Shown: in pieces, positions 41,401 through 56,400 of the stretch
How the letters are laid out: every line of letters starts with the position of its first letter
How positions within the stretch are numbered: the first letter of the stretch is position 1
NCBI RefSeq assembly: GCF_003989795.1
Contig: NZ_RZHG01000014.1
Location: 1 to 59,823, forward strand
DNA from: Vreelandella andesensis
Lineage (GTDB): Bacteria > Pseudomonadota > Gammaproteobacteria > Pseudomonadales > Halomonadaceae
Direction of reading: 5' to 3'
DNA: 59,823 nt
Made by a program: the position numbers and the translations under genes
Notes under the pieces: generated by a model
Databases searched by the model: none
Seen by the model: the letters and a program-made list of their open reading frames with translations, nothing else
Told to the model about the DNA's origin: nothing

Positions 41401-44400
41401 ATTCCCAAGCCGGCCAGCGATGCGCTCTTTGATAGCGAGCTCAGCGATGCCGAACTTGACGCTCGGGGCCAGAGCAAGCTCACCAGCTTCCAGCAGTTCA
41501 AAGTGCTGGAAGCGCTGGGGCTTGAGCGCTATCAGCAGATGGTCTATCACACCGCGACCCCGGATGCCGCGAATAACCTGAATGCGCTGATGACCACCTT
41601 TACCGAGGGTGTGCATTATCGCAATGACGCCATCGCCGAGCAGGTGGATGAGGTCAGCCAGAACCGCTGGCTGCTGCAAGATAATGACAGCCGTTACCTG
41701 GTTTATGCCCTGGATGAAGATAACGACGGCGTGGTGGATGCGATTCAGATTCAGCAGCCCCACGAACTCACCGGGCAGCGCGGCTACGGCTTCTTGCTCG
41801 ACGGTACCCTTACCACGCTTGACGATGGTGAAGGCATTACCATTGCGGGCGATAACGATAGCCCGATTATCGTACGCGGCAATATTGAGTTGCTGGGCGA
41901 TAACGCCGATCTCACCTTTGATACCCAAGGCTTTATCTACTGGGAAGGCTTTGCCAACGTTACCGGCGATATCAGCTTCAGCGCCGCTGGCGCGAGCAAC
42001 AGCGACGACGCCCGCCTTAACGGGGCCAGCATCTATGTTGCCGACACCGCGCGCCTGAACACCCTTGGCGCTGCCACGACCATTGACCTGAGCGGCGCTC
42101 AGGACTTAATCCTTAACGGCGATGTGGTTGCCGGCGGAGAGATTGGTGAAAACGGCGTTACCTGGGTGGGTCAGGGCGACGCCACGGTCAATCTGAGTGC
42201 CGGCCAGCGAATTCTGATCGATACCGCAGTCTCTGCCTCCAAAGCGGTGAACGTTGTAACCACTGGCACGCCGGGCGCCGACGACGACGGTGTTTCGGTC
42301 ACGGTCACTACCGCGGGTGGGCTAAGCGCGGCCGGTCAAACCTCGGACGGCAGCGGTGGGCGAGTCAGCATTGATGCCCTGGGTCATATTCAAGCGGCCG
42401 GCACCCTGCTGGCCGGCGGCGTCATGCGCCAGACATTTGACGAAGACGGTAACCTGACCGCCCAGGAGACACTGTGGTCTGAGGAAGACTCGACGCTGTC
42501 ACTCAAGGCCGGTGGCCAGCTGTGGCTGGGGGCGATGACCCTTGCCACCGATGGCGAGCTTGTCGAGATCGGCGGTACCTTCCGTGCCAACCAGCAGATC
42601 ACGTTGGAAGGCGGCAGCGGCCGTGTTCGTGAAGGTTCCAGCGACGGCATCGGCGTGCGGATGCCCGGTGGGGCACGCGTTGCCACCGCCAATGCTGACG
42701 GTGAGATCCGCATTCTGTCGGCGGACGATGCCGAACTGCTGGGCCTGATGGTCGCCGGTGGCGAGGTTCGTGATCATTTCGATGAGCGTGGCTTTAGTCT
42801 CGGCACCACGCGCGAATACGGCAACGGCGCGTCCCAAATTACGATCGAAGCCACCACAGGACAAATCCGTCTTGGTCGCGACCTCTACGCCGGTAGCCTG
42901 CTCGACGTTCGGGGGGGGCTTGGTTCGGTTGATCCAACGCAAGACTACGCGGACCAGGGCATCGTCGTTTTTGGCTCCAGCAGCCTGCGCACCGGGCTTG
43001 CCAATGCGGCCATCAACCTGAGTTCGGCAGGTAACCTGCATGTGCTGGCCACACCCTGGTCACGCGAGCTTCAGGCCGCCGGCTTCATTGAATTTGCCCA
43101 AGGTGATATCAGTGCCGATATCACGCTCGACGTAACACTGGATCTGGGCACCCATAAAGTGCGTGGCGAAGTGACCGTCGCCAAAAACGACACCCTGGAT
43201 AATACCAACACCAGTGCCCTGGCGGCAGATTTGCGCGCGGCACTCTACGCTACTGACTTCACTGTGGTTGAGACCAGTGGGTCGGGGCCTGCCCTAAACA
43301 CTACCCAGCGCATCACCGATCAACAGCTTGCCGTGCGCCTGGAAGACAGCCGCCTGAAGCTGACCAGCTTCTATGACTTCAGTTTGCTCACCGCCAACGC
43401 TGTGGGCGCCGAGCGTCTTGGGTTCACCCAGCTGGCAAACGGCGATGTGGCGGCCAATAACCATTATGCGCTGGATGCCAGCCAGTCAGGCTCGGTGATC
43501 AATCTCGGCAAAGCCGGTGCGGCGGGTGGCAAGGTCACCATCGACAACCATATCGTGGGCCACGACGGCATCAACTTCCTGGCGGGCGCCAGCGGTGAAG
43601 GTTTGCAGCTAGGAACGACCGGCACCTTTGAAACGCGCGCCGGCAATATCGAACTGAACCCGGTGGGTGATTCAGTGATCGAGGGCAGCTTCATTGCTGC
43701 CGGGCGTAATGCGGATATCCTGATTGACGCCAGCCGCTCTATCGAAATTCGCGGTGATCTGACCGCCACACGCAATATTATCGTTACTGCTGGCCAGGGG
43801 CGTGAAGAGGGCGTGACCAGTATTTACACCCACGCCAGCGCTGAGTTCCAGTCCTCTGGAAGCAGCGGCAAGATCCGCTTTATTGGCCTTAATGATGTCA
43901 CTCTGAATTCATTGATTGGCCAGAACAACCCGGGTCTCACCGAGGTGAGTGCTATCGCTGAGCTGGGCACCCTAACGCTGGCGAAAGAAGCAGGTAATAT
44001 CACCACCGCCGGACAGCTTATTCTCAAGGGCGACAACGTCATTATCGAAGGCGTGCTGAGCAGCACGCGCGCCACCCCTTCAACGCTGGATAACGAAGTA
44101 CTTATTCAGGCCAATCAGGATATTACTCTGAACGGCGACTTAAGCCTGGCTGGTTCGTTGCGTGTTCAGGCTGGCGATGATCTACGTATCTTCAACACCA
44201 CCATTGCCAATTTGGGCGATGGCCAGCGTGCCCGCTACATTGCCGGTGGCGAGTTGCTGGTGGGTAACGCTGACCCGCAGGCCGGTGATACGGCCTCTTA
44301 CGCGGCTGTGCTACAGGCCGCCAGCCTGCTTGAACTGAGCGCTGGCGAGCGCCTGGTGCTGGGCGCTGATGCCCAGCTCTACAGCGCTGCCGATAACAGC

Positions 44401-47400
44401 CGTATCAGCCTTAACGGAGCTCGCATTGAACTGGCCGGTGAAGCCCGTGCCGGCACGACGCTTGACGAGGACCAGAACCGCACCGTCACCGGCGATAATG
44501 CCATCCTAGATATTCGCAGTGATCGCCAGATCCATCTGGGCGGCGACCGTTTGAATGACACCCAGCAGCTTGTCGCTGCCGGGGCCACCCTGCGCGCAAG
44601 CGGTGAGATCAGGCTGCGCGCCGGCGCTGATGCCAGCGGCATTGGCATCAGTATGAACCGCACCAGTAGCGTGATGGCCGATGACCGCGTGCAACTGAGC
44701 GCTACCGGCCAGCTGCAGCTTAATGGCGTAATTCGTGCCGAGGCGGCCGGGGCCAGCGCCTTGTTGACTTCCGATTCCCTGATCAGTATCGATAACCTGA
44801 TTCACGCCAACGCTGAGCTGACCCTGCAGGGCGGCACTCACAGCAGTAACCAAGGCGTGTGGGTCAAGAACGTGGTTCTTGATGGTGAAACCCTGGTTTC
44901 GGGTGGCGTGCTGGACGTCGCCGCCGATGGCGTGATCCGTATTAATGCCAATGACGGCTTGCTGCTGGAAGGCATGCTGGGCCAGCTGGACGACGACATG
45001 GCACCGCTTGCGGGCAGCCTAGACGCGCGCAGTAGCGGCGGCAACCTAACCCTGACCGGTAGCATTAACGTACGCGATGACATTGTGCTGGTGGCCAATC
45101 AGGTCAATATTCTGGCGGGTGGTTACGCCTACGCAACCGCTACCGGTGCCGAGATATTCCTAAAAGGGCGCGACAGCCTGACCCTGGCCGCTGCCAATGC
45201 ACCTGATCCACAGGCGATTCTCAAGGCTGACCGCCTGGTGCACCTGGCGGCACCGATGGTCAGCGTTGCAGGCTTGATTGAGGTGACCGATGCCGCCGGG
45301 CTGGTGCTGGTCAACGCCGATGACCAGTTGTTGGTGACCGGACGCATCGCCTCTGCCGGCGATGTACGCCTGCAATCGGGTGTTGATATGCAACTCGACC
45401 GGGCAACTCTGGAGACCCCGCTGGCTGTCAGTACCCTGGGTAACGGCGCTTTGCAGGTAACCAATGCTGGCGTCATCAATGCCGGGGGCGACATTGATAT
45501 GCGCACCGGCGGCGATATTATGCTGCAGGCAGCAGCGAAAGCCGGCGCTGAGCAAACCTTTATGCGCCCGGTGGTGCAGGTGATCTCCGAGGATATTGAG
45601 GTCGTGATCGGCACGCGGCAGGTGGCTGTTGGCACCATCCAGGTGCCCGTGATCAGTTGGATCGACACCACCATTGTTGAGGAGGTAGACCAGAAACTGG
45701 TCAAGGTAGGCAATGAGTTCATCGCCATGGACGTCACCCTAACCCAGACCGGCTACTACAATCCCAAGGCGCCGACAGGCGAAAAATTCCGCGAAACCTT
45801 CATTGAAGGCATCGACTACAACAACAGCGAGATCGACTGGAGCGACGCTGGCACCGAGGCGCTGCCCAGCCGCTCTGCCACAGCGCCAACCGGTCTTCAG
45901 TATTTCCAGACGGGTTACCGCGGTTTTACCCAGCTCAATGATGCCCAGCGCCAGGCGGTGCTTAACCATCTGGGCTATATGCCGGTGTTTGACCTCAGCT
46001 ACAGCAGCACTGACGGCACATCGAACAAGGTTACGCTCAACACCACGCGCAACGGTGTCACCAGCTCGAGTGAGGTGACCCCCGACTGGGCGGGTAATGC
46101 GGAAAAGGTCTACTACATTGATGTGGCCGGATGGCGTGATAAATATGTTGTTATGCCGGAGGGCGCTAATGCTGACATTGGCAATATTATTTCACAGGGC
46201 ACCGCGCGCTATCTGGACAATGACACCACGCGGGATGGCCAGTCCAACGGTGACTGGGTCGTCAATGCTGGCGGTGCCAGCGGCGAATATGTAGGGCGCT
46301 ATCAGGATGACGCCGGCGTTGACTATCGCCAGCTAACGTCTGACTACTATTTCCCGAACGATGGCTATCCGGGCAATCGGAACGAGCCGCATAATCCGGT
46401 AGAAGACGGCGAAGCCAACTGGCAAGTGACTTACCGGGAAAACAGCGGCAACCGCACTTTCGACATTCAGTCGCGCAGCGACGACAGTATCAAGCTGCGC
46501 AATCCTGACTGGGTGTGGCAATCCGGGCCGGGCTATACCAACGTCGATTCCTCCAATATCACCTTAACTGGTGAGCAAAATACTGCTCTAACCACTTATC
46601 AGAACGGCCGTTATACCGACCATATCACCGCCTTTCAGAATTACATTACGGCGCTTGCTACAGATACCAGCAGCCTATCGCAAACGGCCCTGAGCGAGCG
46701 CGCTGGGGAATTTGGCTTCAGATTCAACTACTGGAATGACTGGACCCGGATCAGCAGTGTGCGCGTTGATAACGACGACGGCTCGACCTGGGGACCATAC
46801 GACGACGAAGATGAGGTGCCGAATTTTCAAAATGTAAGGGATTGGAATGGCGAAAGCGCCGCGGCCGACCGCTGGTATTGGAACTTAACCACGATGGTAG
46901 GTGGTGGCCATGACCGTGAGTGGGGCAATACCGGTGACTACGGGCCCAATATCAATCAAAATTTATACAATCAGTATGCGAACTACAATCATCAGATCAA
47001 ACTTGGTATCAGATATGATGGCAGCGGAGGCGGTGATCGTATTTTCGCTTACTTTGATGTTCGCTCCAGGGGTACCGATATCACGAGCGAGACCTATCAG
47101 GATTACGCCTACGACTGGACGTCACAATGGCATGATGTCTTTGATAAGCGCACCCAGCTGAGCTACGAGGTCAAGTACCAGGCTGAAGATATCAACAATT
47201 TCCGTCCGGTGTACGAGACCATTAACCTACCGGTGATGGTAACCACCTTCGAAAACCGCACCGATTGGCAGACCCAGGAGCTGACCGGCACCGAAACCAT
47301 TACCCGTGCCGAGATCACCGAGCAGACGGTCAACGGCATTGGCGCGGCCTTTGGTGAAACTACGCTTCTGGGCCATAACATTAATCTGCAGGCTGGCGGT

Positions 47401-50400
47401 CGGGCGACCCTAAGCGTACAGGCCAGCGCCGTTAATGACTTTAATGTGACCAGCGGCAAGACATTGCAGGTGCGCGGCCTTAGCGTTGCTGGCGCAGATT
47501 TTGCTGCCCCAGCCGAGCTCTCGGCCGGTAACACCCTGGCACTTAACAGTCGGGCTGCAATGACGCTGACAGCTGCGTCACGGCTGAGCGCCGCTGACAT
47601 TTCGCTTGACGCCACCGGGGCGCTGTCTGCTCAGGGCGTGGTTGGCACCGACGCCAACACCGATCAGGGCGTTACCAATACTCAAACGCTGTCGCTCTCT
47701 GCTGGCGCTGACCTGAGCATCAGCGGCATCTTATTGGCTGACAATGCCATGACGCTGAAAGCCGGCGAGGGCATTGGCCGCGACGGCGGTATTACGCTGG
47801 CCAGCACGGCACAGCTGACGACCACGGCTGCGGGTAGCGGTATCACCATGACAACCGGTGAATTTGGCGGCAGCCTGTCCTTGGGCAGCGCCCTGGTGCA
47901 GGCGCAGGGCGCTAACAGCACAGTCACCTTAACAGTGGTCGATGGCGCCATTAATCAAACTGGCGGCTTAGTCAGTGCGCATCGCCTGACTGCCACAGCT
48001 GACAATCGCCTGAGCATGGTTGGCAAAAACGCGGATGATACCCGTGTCGCCGTTACCCAGTTTGCTGAAGTGGATCTGACCCTTGAGCGTGCCGGTGAGC
48101 TAACGCTCTTCAATCGTGGTGCGTTGACCCTGGTTGATGTGGAAGTGGCAGACGGTGCCATCGATATCACCAATATCGGTGATATCCATGTGACCCGCGC
48201 CGTCGCGCTTGGCAATTCCGACCGCAACGATATTCACCTGACCACCTACCGAAGCGGCGCGATTACCAGCGCCGATATCAGTGTCGAAACATTGACCACG
48301 GCGGGGCGTGGCGATGTCACTATCAACGCGCAAGGTACCGTAACCCGGGCCAACGAAACCGCTGCTGATCTGGTCGCAGACGTACTGATCATCGATGCCA
48401 TGGCACCGATCACCCTGAATACCCAGGTCAATGAGGCGCGCATCACCACCACGCGTGCTGGCCATGTGACCCTGGCACAGTCAGATCGCCGCCTGACACT
48501 GAGCGCCACCGAGGTGCTCGACGGTAGCCTGCTGGTTCAAGCCCAGGGCGACGTGGTATTGGATAACGTCACTCTGGCATCCAACAGAACGGTCAATACC
48601 CTGACCGTTAACGCCACCGGCGATATTGCCCTGGGCCGCGTTGTGGCGGGCGTTCTGCTTGCCGATGGCGATGCCTTGCCGGTGAGTGAAGATGCTGACG
48701 GAAACGCCGTTACCGACGTGACCTCCGCGATTACAGTCACACTGACCGCTGGCGGGCAGATTCGTGAGAGCGTCACTGACGATGCAGTCGATCTGATCGC
48801 TGGTACGCTGGTGGCGCGTGCCACCAGCGGTATTATCGACCTTGACGTTGCGCTGAACCAGCTTGATGCCGTTACCACTGCGGGCGATATCCGCGTACAA
48901 GACCGCGATGGCAGCCGTGAAGCCAGCCAGGGCCTGCGGATCTTGCAGGCCGTTACGGCACAAAACAGCGACAGCCGCGTCGTGATTGAGGCGGTCAACA
49001 ACATCATTACCGCCGCTGCCACCCAGATCACAGGCGATTATGTTCGCCTAGTCAGCCAACAGGGTGATATTCAGGTAGTAACACCGACGGACTTCGATGC
49101 AAACGATAACAGCGGTGACAGCATCGACTACACCCAGGGCATCGGTTTCAGCGCTGTGGCTGGCAGTCTGGAGCTTTATCGCTTCTTTACCGCCGACAAA
49201 TCCATGGAATACCGAGCCGGTGAGCGCTATTTGTTTGGTAGCGGGGATGCACAAAGCTCACGCCTGCCGGGGGATATGACCTCAGACGAGATCATCATCC
49301 AGACCGGTGGCACCCTGTCGATTGATGGCACCCTGACAGTGCGCGATCGTCTGGAACTGATTTCCGGTGCGAACATCAGTGTGGCCGGTGACATCGTTGC
49401 TCGCGACGGCAACGCTGACATTGGCGAAGTGGTGATGCGTGCCAGCGGTGAAAATGACGTAGTTTCTTTCACCGACGTCAATGAAAGCGGAAGCACGGCC
49501 GGTACGTCGCAAGGGTCGGGCTTTATCAATATCGTCACGGACTCGCTGAAGGCGACCAACTTTGATCTGCGTGCTGCGCGCGATATCGAAGTGATTCTGG
49601 AGGATGACTGGGCCCTGACGGGCTTTATCGGCGGTCTGGAAGGCTTCGAGAGCGCTCAGAATATCCGCCTGCAAATCGGCGGCAACCTGAGTGTGACGGG
49701 CGGCATTATTGGCGCTAAAACGCTGATTGACGTGCAGGCCAACAGCATCAGCGCCGATGGCGCCTCAGTCTTTATTGCCGATGATTTTCAGGTACGCACG
49801 TCCAATGCCATTCAGGTCAACACGCTGGTCAATAGCATCAGCGCTGAATCGACGTTGGAGGGTGCGATCGAGATCAATGAAGCCACTGACCTGACTGCCA
49901 CGCGCATTCGCGCAGCTAACGGATCAATCGATGTGTCCACCGGGGGCGATCTGCGCGCCCGTGAGATTACCAATACCGCTGCCGGCGATAATATTCTGTT
50001 GAACGCTGGTGGTAACCTTTACCTCGATCGCGTTGAAACGGCGACCAGCCAGGGCACCGAAAAAACCTCTGGCAGTATCAAGGTGGATGCCAAACAGCAG
50101 ATTTTGGAACTGCAAACGATTGATGGCGTGTATGACAATACGTCAGCGGATTTGTTTGCCTTTAACGTCTCCCTGCGCCAGGGCGACGGTTCGCCGCAGT
50201 TCACGGTGCTGCAATCGGCCAGTGATGTGGGCGTGGATGGTCGTATTGAAGTGCGTACCACCCAGACCGGCAACGGCGGCGTTGCCACCGGCGCCACCGA
50301 ACAGACCGCAGCCGGCCTATTCAGCGATTTGGGTGCAGTGGCCTCGGCAGATACCACTACGATTCAACCTGCTGGTGTGAATGCTGCCCAGAGCGAGCAG

Positions 50401-53400
50401 CTTAACCTGGCGCTGAGTTACACCCCCATGCCCACCACGCGTCTATCGTTTGACATCGATGGCACGTCTGTCGCTGTGCAGGTAGGCGATACGGTTAACG
50501 GCGTGGAAGTAACGGCCGACCGTGCGAGCCTGCTGGACGCGCTGGCGCATAAGCTGGCCGCGCTGGACGTTATTGCCCAGGCAGACACCAACGCTAACGG
50601 CGTGCGCATCACCGGGGAGCTGAATCAGGCCTTTACGCTGGGTCAGCTGAGCCTGACCGAAACCCGTGACAGTGATGTCACCGCGGATTTCCTGGATATT
50701 GCGGCGCTGGTAACAGCGGCCGGCAACTCCCTGGCGCAAGTCAGCACCCTTGGCTTTACCACCTTTATTGATGGCGCGAAATATAAGCTCGATCTGTCCG
50801 CTGTTACCGATAACGATAACGGCGACGCCGAGGTGTATCCGGCGGCCAGCTATTTCGTGACGGCAGATAGCAACGGTGATTTCGACTCGCTCCAAACCAT
50901 TCTGGAAGAATTCAGGACGCAGATTGTTGCTGATCATGCCCTGTTTGACGCCGCCGATCTGGACGTCGCGCAGGCAGCAAACGGTGCCTGGCAGCTGACG
51001 CTGACGGCCAACGCTGAGAACCAGGCTTATACGCTGGAAGCCAGCGTGCGCGAGCCACAGACAGTCAACACCCAGTCATGGGGCACGCCGATACAGCAGG
51101 CGGATGCTAATCAGCCACAGCAGAATCTGATCAACTTCTACGGCAGCTTTGACGCGACGCACGTCTACGAAGTCACCGTTGATGGCGCCACGGCGCGTGT
51201 GTATGGCAGTGACGTCACGTTCGCCCCGGGTGATGCTGTAACTGCCGGCACGTTCACTGACCTTGGCACAGAGCTTGTCAAACTGCTTGCCGATGAAGGT
51301 ATCACCGCAACTGCTGACACCAACGCCGGGTTGGCCCTGACCCTTGAAAAAGGCAACAACGAGGCGTTCAGCGTCGATAACGTCAACGTGCTCGATGGCA
51401 CTGACACTGGCCTAGCCATCAAAGATGGCTACTGGAGCAATGCCTCACGCTTTGATGTGCCCCTGCAGGACGCCGATGGCGGCGACCCGCAAATCAGCGA
51501 GGTGCGTTTCACTGAGTTGCAGCCGCAGCCCGAACGTGCCTATACACTGGTAATTAAAGGCACTTCCTACACCGCCAGCGGCGAAACCGAGCAGGACGCC
51601 GGCGGCGCAGTGGACGCTACCCGTACACAAACCGCAGGCCAGCCCGTTATCTGGGAGGTTATCTTTGCCGATCAGTTAGCGGATGCCATTTCTGAAGGCC
51701 GCACCTATACGCTGGCGCTGGAAGCCAGCGTTGACGGTGAAACAGTCAGCGAGGGATATTCGCTGGCACCGCAAACCGACGATACCTGGGAAGGGCTGCT
51801 CACTCAGCTGGCAGGCTTTATGGGTGAATCCAAGCTGGTCACGGCGAGTGCGGATGCCGCTACCCGCAAGCTGACGTTGACCGGCCTGGCCAATGATCTG
51901 ACCATCAGCCTGGATGCAGCAGCGGTCACGACCAAGACCGCCACCTGGAATGACATTGCCGCCGACCTGCAGGCGCAAATCAATGCGAATATTGCCGGGC
52001 TTACAATCACCGCCGTGGATGCCGATAACGCCAACGACCTGCGCGCCGGACTGCGGTTGCAAAACGCCGACGCTTTCAATTTGAGTGATGCACTGAGCCA
52101 GGATTCAACGCTGGCACCTATCGACATAACACAGATTTCCGGCACCAGCGCCACCGAAGTGCGAAGCATCAGCTTTAATGCGCTTGATGTTGCACCCAAG
52201 GACCGTTTCAGCCTCGCCGTTGGCTCTAACAGCGACAACACCACGGCCTACACTTACACCGCCACCACCGGCGATACGCTGGCCATTGTACTGGCAGGGT
52301 TGCGCGATGCGACCAATGCAGACACTGCGTTGTCTGTAACGGCCACTGTTAGCGGCAATCAACTAGTATTCACTGCGGATCAACCGAATACCGGCTTCTT
52401 TGTCGGTGAGGTTCAGGTAATACGTGAGGTGGTCACGGATATTTCCAGCCGTTTGAGCAGCGCCCGGATCAGTGAGGCCGGCAGTGAACAGGTTCAAATA
52501 TCTACGGTCGCCTTCTCCGGCGATACCAGCAGCGAGATCCAGTATGTCGTTAGCATCACTAGCGGAGTCGCTACTGAGACCTACACGGCTCAGCCGGGTA
52601 TTGATGGGGTGACTGCCACCTGGACGTCAGTGATCGATTCCCTGATCACGCAAATTAATGCAGGAACGGCGACAACGGCTGAAAAGGAAGGCGCCAGTGG
52701 CCTGAGACTGACCGCAAACGCGACCAATACACCTTTCACACTGACAGCCTCTACCGAGAACACGGCCATTACCTCCGGCACGTCGTTGCCCACGGTGGAA
52801 GGCGATTTCGTACTGACGATTCCTGAACTGCCAGAGGGCACCGTGTTTAACGGCATGATCGCCACCGGTAGCCTCAGTGTGGTGGCATTGCCGACTGTTG
52901 CGGGGCAGGCGTTGAACCTGACCGCGCAGAATGGCGATCTGGTGGTCGTCGAATCACTTAACATCGGTAGCGGTAGTATGGTTCTGAACGCACCTAACGG
53001 AGGCATTGCGCTAGGTGGTCAGGTCACCGCCAACACCCTGACAGCTACCGTACTGAATAACTTCACCCTTAATGCCGATATCAACCGTCTAGCGGTGACG
53101 TTCACTGGCAGCGGTGATTTAACCCTGAACCAGAGCAGCACCGATACGCTGACCATTTCGGAACTGGATCTGGCTGGTGGTGATGTGTTGCTTAACGTGG
53201 TCGGTAATGTGGTGATTGAATCGCTGACCGGTAGCGGTGGTGACCTGGTAATCAATACACAGGGCAGCGTCACCTTTGGCAGTGGTGTTAACGGTAGCCT
53301 GGATAGCGTCACCATTGTGGCCGGTGGTGATGTGACCGGGTCGATCAATGCAGACCGATTGAGCCTGGTGACTGATGGTATTGTGAATCTGGCGAATACC

Positions 53401-56400
53401 GGCGCGCTGAACATTACCCGGCTGGATAGCCAAGGTAAGGCAATAACCCTCTCTGCCACCGATGCGTTGACAGTGGATACCGAGCTGACGTTGGCTGATA
53501 ACGCGGCTTTGTCCCTTAAGACCACAGCCGGGGCAATTACGCTGAATCAAGCGATCACCAGCGACGGTGGCACCGTCACTATCGAGGCGGCAAACGGCTT
53601 GAGCCTGAGCGGTCTTGCCGATATTACCTCAAGCTCCGGAGCCTTGACCCTGGATGCCGGCAGTGGCGCGCTGACTATTAACACTCAGGCACACGTGCAG
53701 GCTGGCAGCGGGCAGATTAGCTTACTAGCCGGTGGTGATATTACGTTGAGCAAGCTGCGTAGCAGTGCCAACACGTTAGTGATTACCAGTGGTGGTGCCC
53801 TGCTTGATGCTGGTGATAGCGTGGCGGATATCGACGCGGGCAATGCCACGTTGGTGATCGGTGCGGTAGACGGGGTGGGGCATGCCACCATCGGCGGTGG
53901 TACTCTGGAAATCAACGTAGCCAAGCTTGATCTGGCCAATACCGGCAGCGGCGATATCTGGCTGGAAAACGTTGGCGAGCTTGAGATCCAGCGGCTCGAT
54001 CAGCAGGCTGGCGGCTCCGTTAGTGTCAGTACGCTGGATGGCGCGATTATCATCGGTACGGCAGCTAGCAGCACAGGCCTAAATGCCACTAGTGGACAGG
54101 TTAACCTCTACGCTGGCGGCGATAGCGCCAACGTGCGCCTGAATCAGGATATCGTGACCACCGGCGGTGGCGTAATGGTGACTGCCGAAGACGGTGACCT
54201 GACGCTAGCAGCCGGCATTCGTGTCGCTGGGGAAGGCAATATTGTTCTGCGCACCCCGGCGGGATCAGTGCTAGTGGATGCGCTCTACAGCGGTTGGCGG
54301 ATGGACGGTGCCGCTTTTGATGCCAACATCGATTGGGCGATGCGGCGTGGCAAGTTTGTGGTTAATCAGGCCAGTGGCGAAATTCGTACCGCTAAGGTCG
54401 AACCCTATGAAGTGCCCAACCATATCGCTAATAATCAGGTGTTGCGCGCCTCTGACGGGCCTTATTTGCAAACGCAAGGCAGCCTAAATATTGCTGCGCA
54501 AGGTCGTGTCGGTCAGCAGGTTAACGGCTTCCTGTTTAGCCCGCTGGCGCTTGTGGTGGACGCGTCACAGATCAACGTTAACAGCAGTCAACGTGAGACC
54601 GTTAAGATCATTGCCACGGGGGATGTCACGGTAGTGCAAGACGGTAATGTTTCTGGCTCACGTGGTGGCTCGACGGATATCTCGAGCCTGAGCGGTAGCC
54701 AGACGATTTCCGCACCCGTGGATGCCGGCGGTGAAAATATCACTATTATCAGCGATAGCGCAGAAATCAGCGAGGACCTACGCAGTACCGGCGCGATCCT
54801 CAGTATTCGGCCGATTGATAGCACGCGACCGATTATTCTGGGTGATGTCCTTAGAAGCAGCGAGGATACCTTGCACTTGGGACTTGAGGAACTCGATCGC
54901 ATTCAGCCCGGATTCAGTCAAGTTGTGATCGGGGATGATAGCGGTAGCTATGCCATCCATATCGGCGACCGCGACACCGTCCAGACAGTGATCACGCGTA
55001 ATAACTTAGTCATTAGTAATCCGCAGTCCGGCGGCCATACTTATATCAATCAGGATCTGGTAGCGCTGAACGGCTCCAGCATCATCATGTTCGGCTCGGG
55101 CAATACTACCGACTGGGCGGCTAACGTGGCCGCGGAAGGCAACCTGACGATCAATGACTCCATCCTGGTCGATGGTGACGTAGGTGCGATCTCCGGCGCA
55201 CGCTTGGTGACCGTTGACGACAGCACCGGCTTCAACGTCGGCGACCTGGTCTTCCAGGGTACTGACCTGGCCAACAGCACTTCTCAGGCTATCGTGCATC
55301 AGGTGTCCGGCACGATGGTTTTCCTCGACGATATCAGCGGTGCCTTCAACGTGGGCGAGCTGCTTAAGGTCGATGGGGAAGCCACGAGTAGTAATGTTTC
55401 GGCGGTATCGCTCAATAATAGCGGCAGCATCACCCTGGGCTCGCTGAACAACATCCATGGATTGAATGCCAAGGACGGAGCTGTCAGCAGCAACCTGGAT
55501 CTGAAAGCCAATGATGGCAATATCACTATCAACGCCTCTGTGGGAGATAGTGAACCGCTTTCCGGGCTGAATATCACCGACGCGCTTGATGTAACCTTTA
55601 ATAAGTCCGTGAATATCAATGGTGACTTGGTCATTAATGCCAGCGGTAAGGTCACCTTTAACGCGGACCTAGTGCTGTCGGGCAATCTGATTGTCAAGGG
55701 TGCGGATCGCATCTTCTTCAGTAATGACATTGAAGTCAGCGTTGGCAACGGCAAGACCATTTACCTGCAGGCAGATACCCTTGATTTGCCCAAGTCTGAG
55801 AAGTCGATGACCGCAGGTAATGGAACACTGATCATCGAAACCACCACCCTGAACCGTGCTATTAATCTTGCTGGGCCAGTTAGCAATAATAACAACGACG
55901 TGTTGGAAATCTCCAATACGGATCTGGCGGCCCTGAACCCCGGTTTTGAACGCATCATTATCGGCCGCGAAGTAGATGGTAAAGCAGAGAGCGGGGCCGG
56001 TAACGTGCGTATCGGTGCGACTGGTGACCCGGAGGCGTATACCTTCCGCGACGCTATCGAAATCTACGGTGGCAACATCACTGTGGAAGATTATATCGCC
56101 CAAGGCCGGTTGTTGTGGTCATTGAATGATATGTCGCTGATTGCTGAAAAAAATATTGTTCTGAAAAACGGTGTGATGGTTGAGACGCGTCCGAGCATTA
56201 CATCTGGAAACACCCTGACACTGTTCTCGGAAAAAGGCCGGGTTGTACAGGAAAATTCGCTGAATACACCCATAAGCGAAGCGCTGCGCGCTGACAACCT
56301 CAAGGTGCAAGCCGCAGAAGGCATTAGCTTATTGTGGACCGAAATGAATACCCTGACCGCCGTCAATACTGGAAGTCAGGGCGACATTCGTATTCACACC

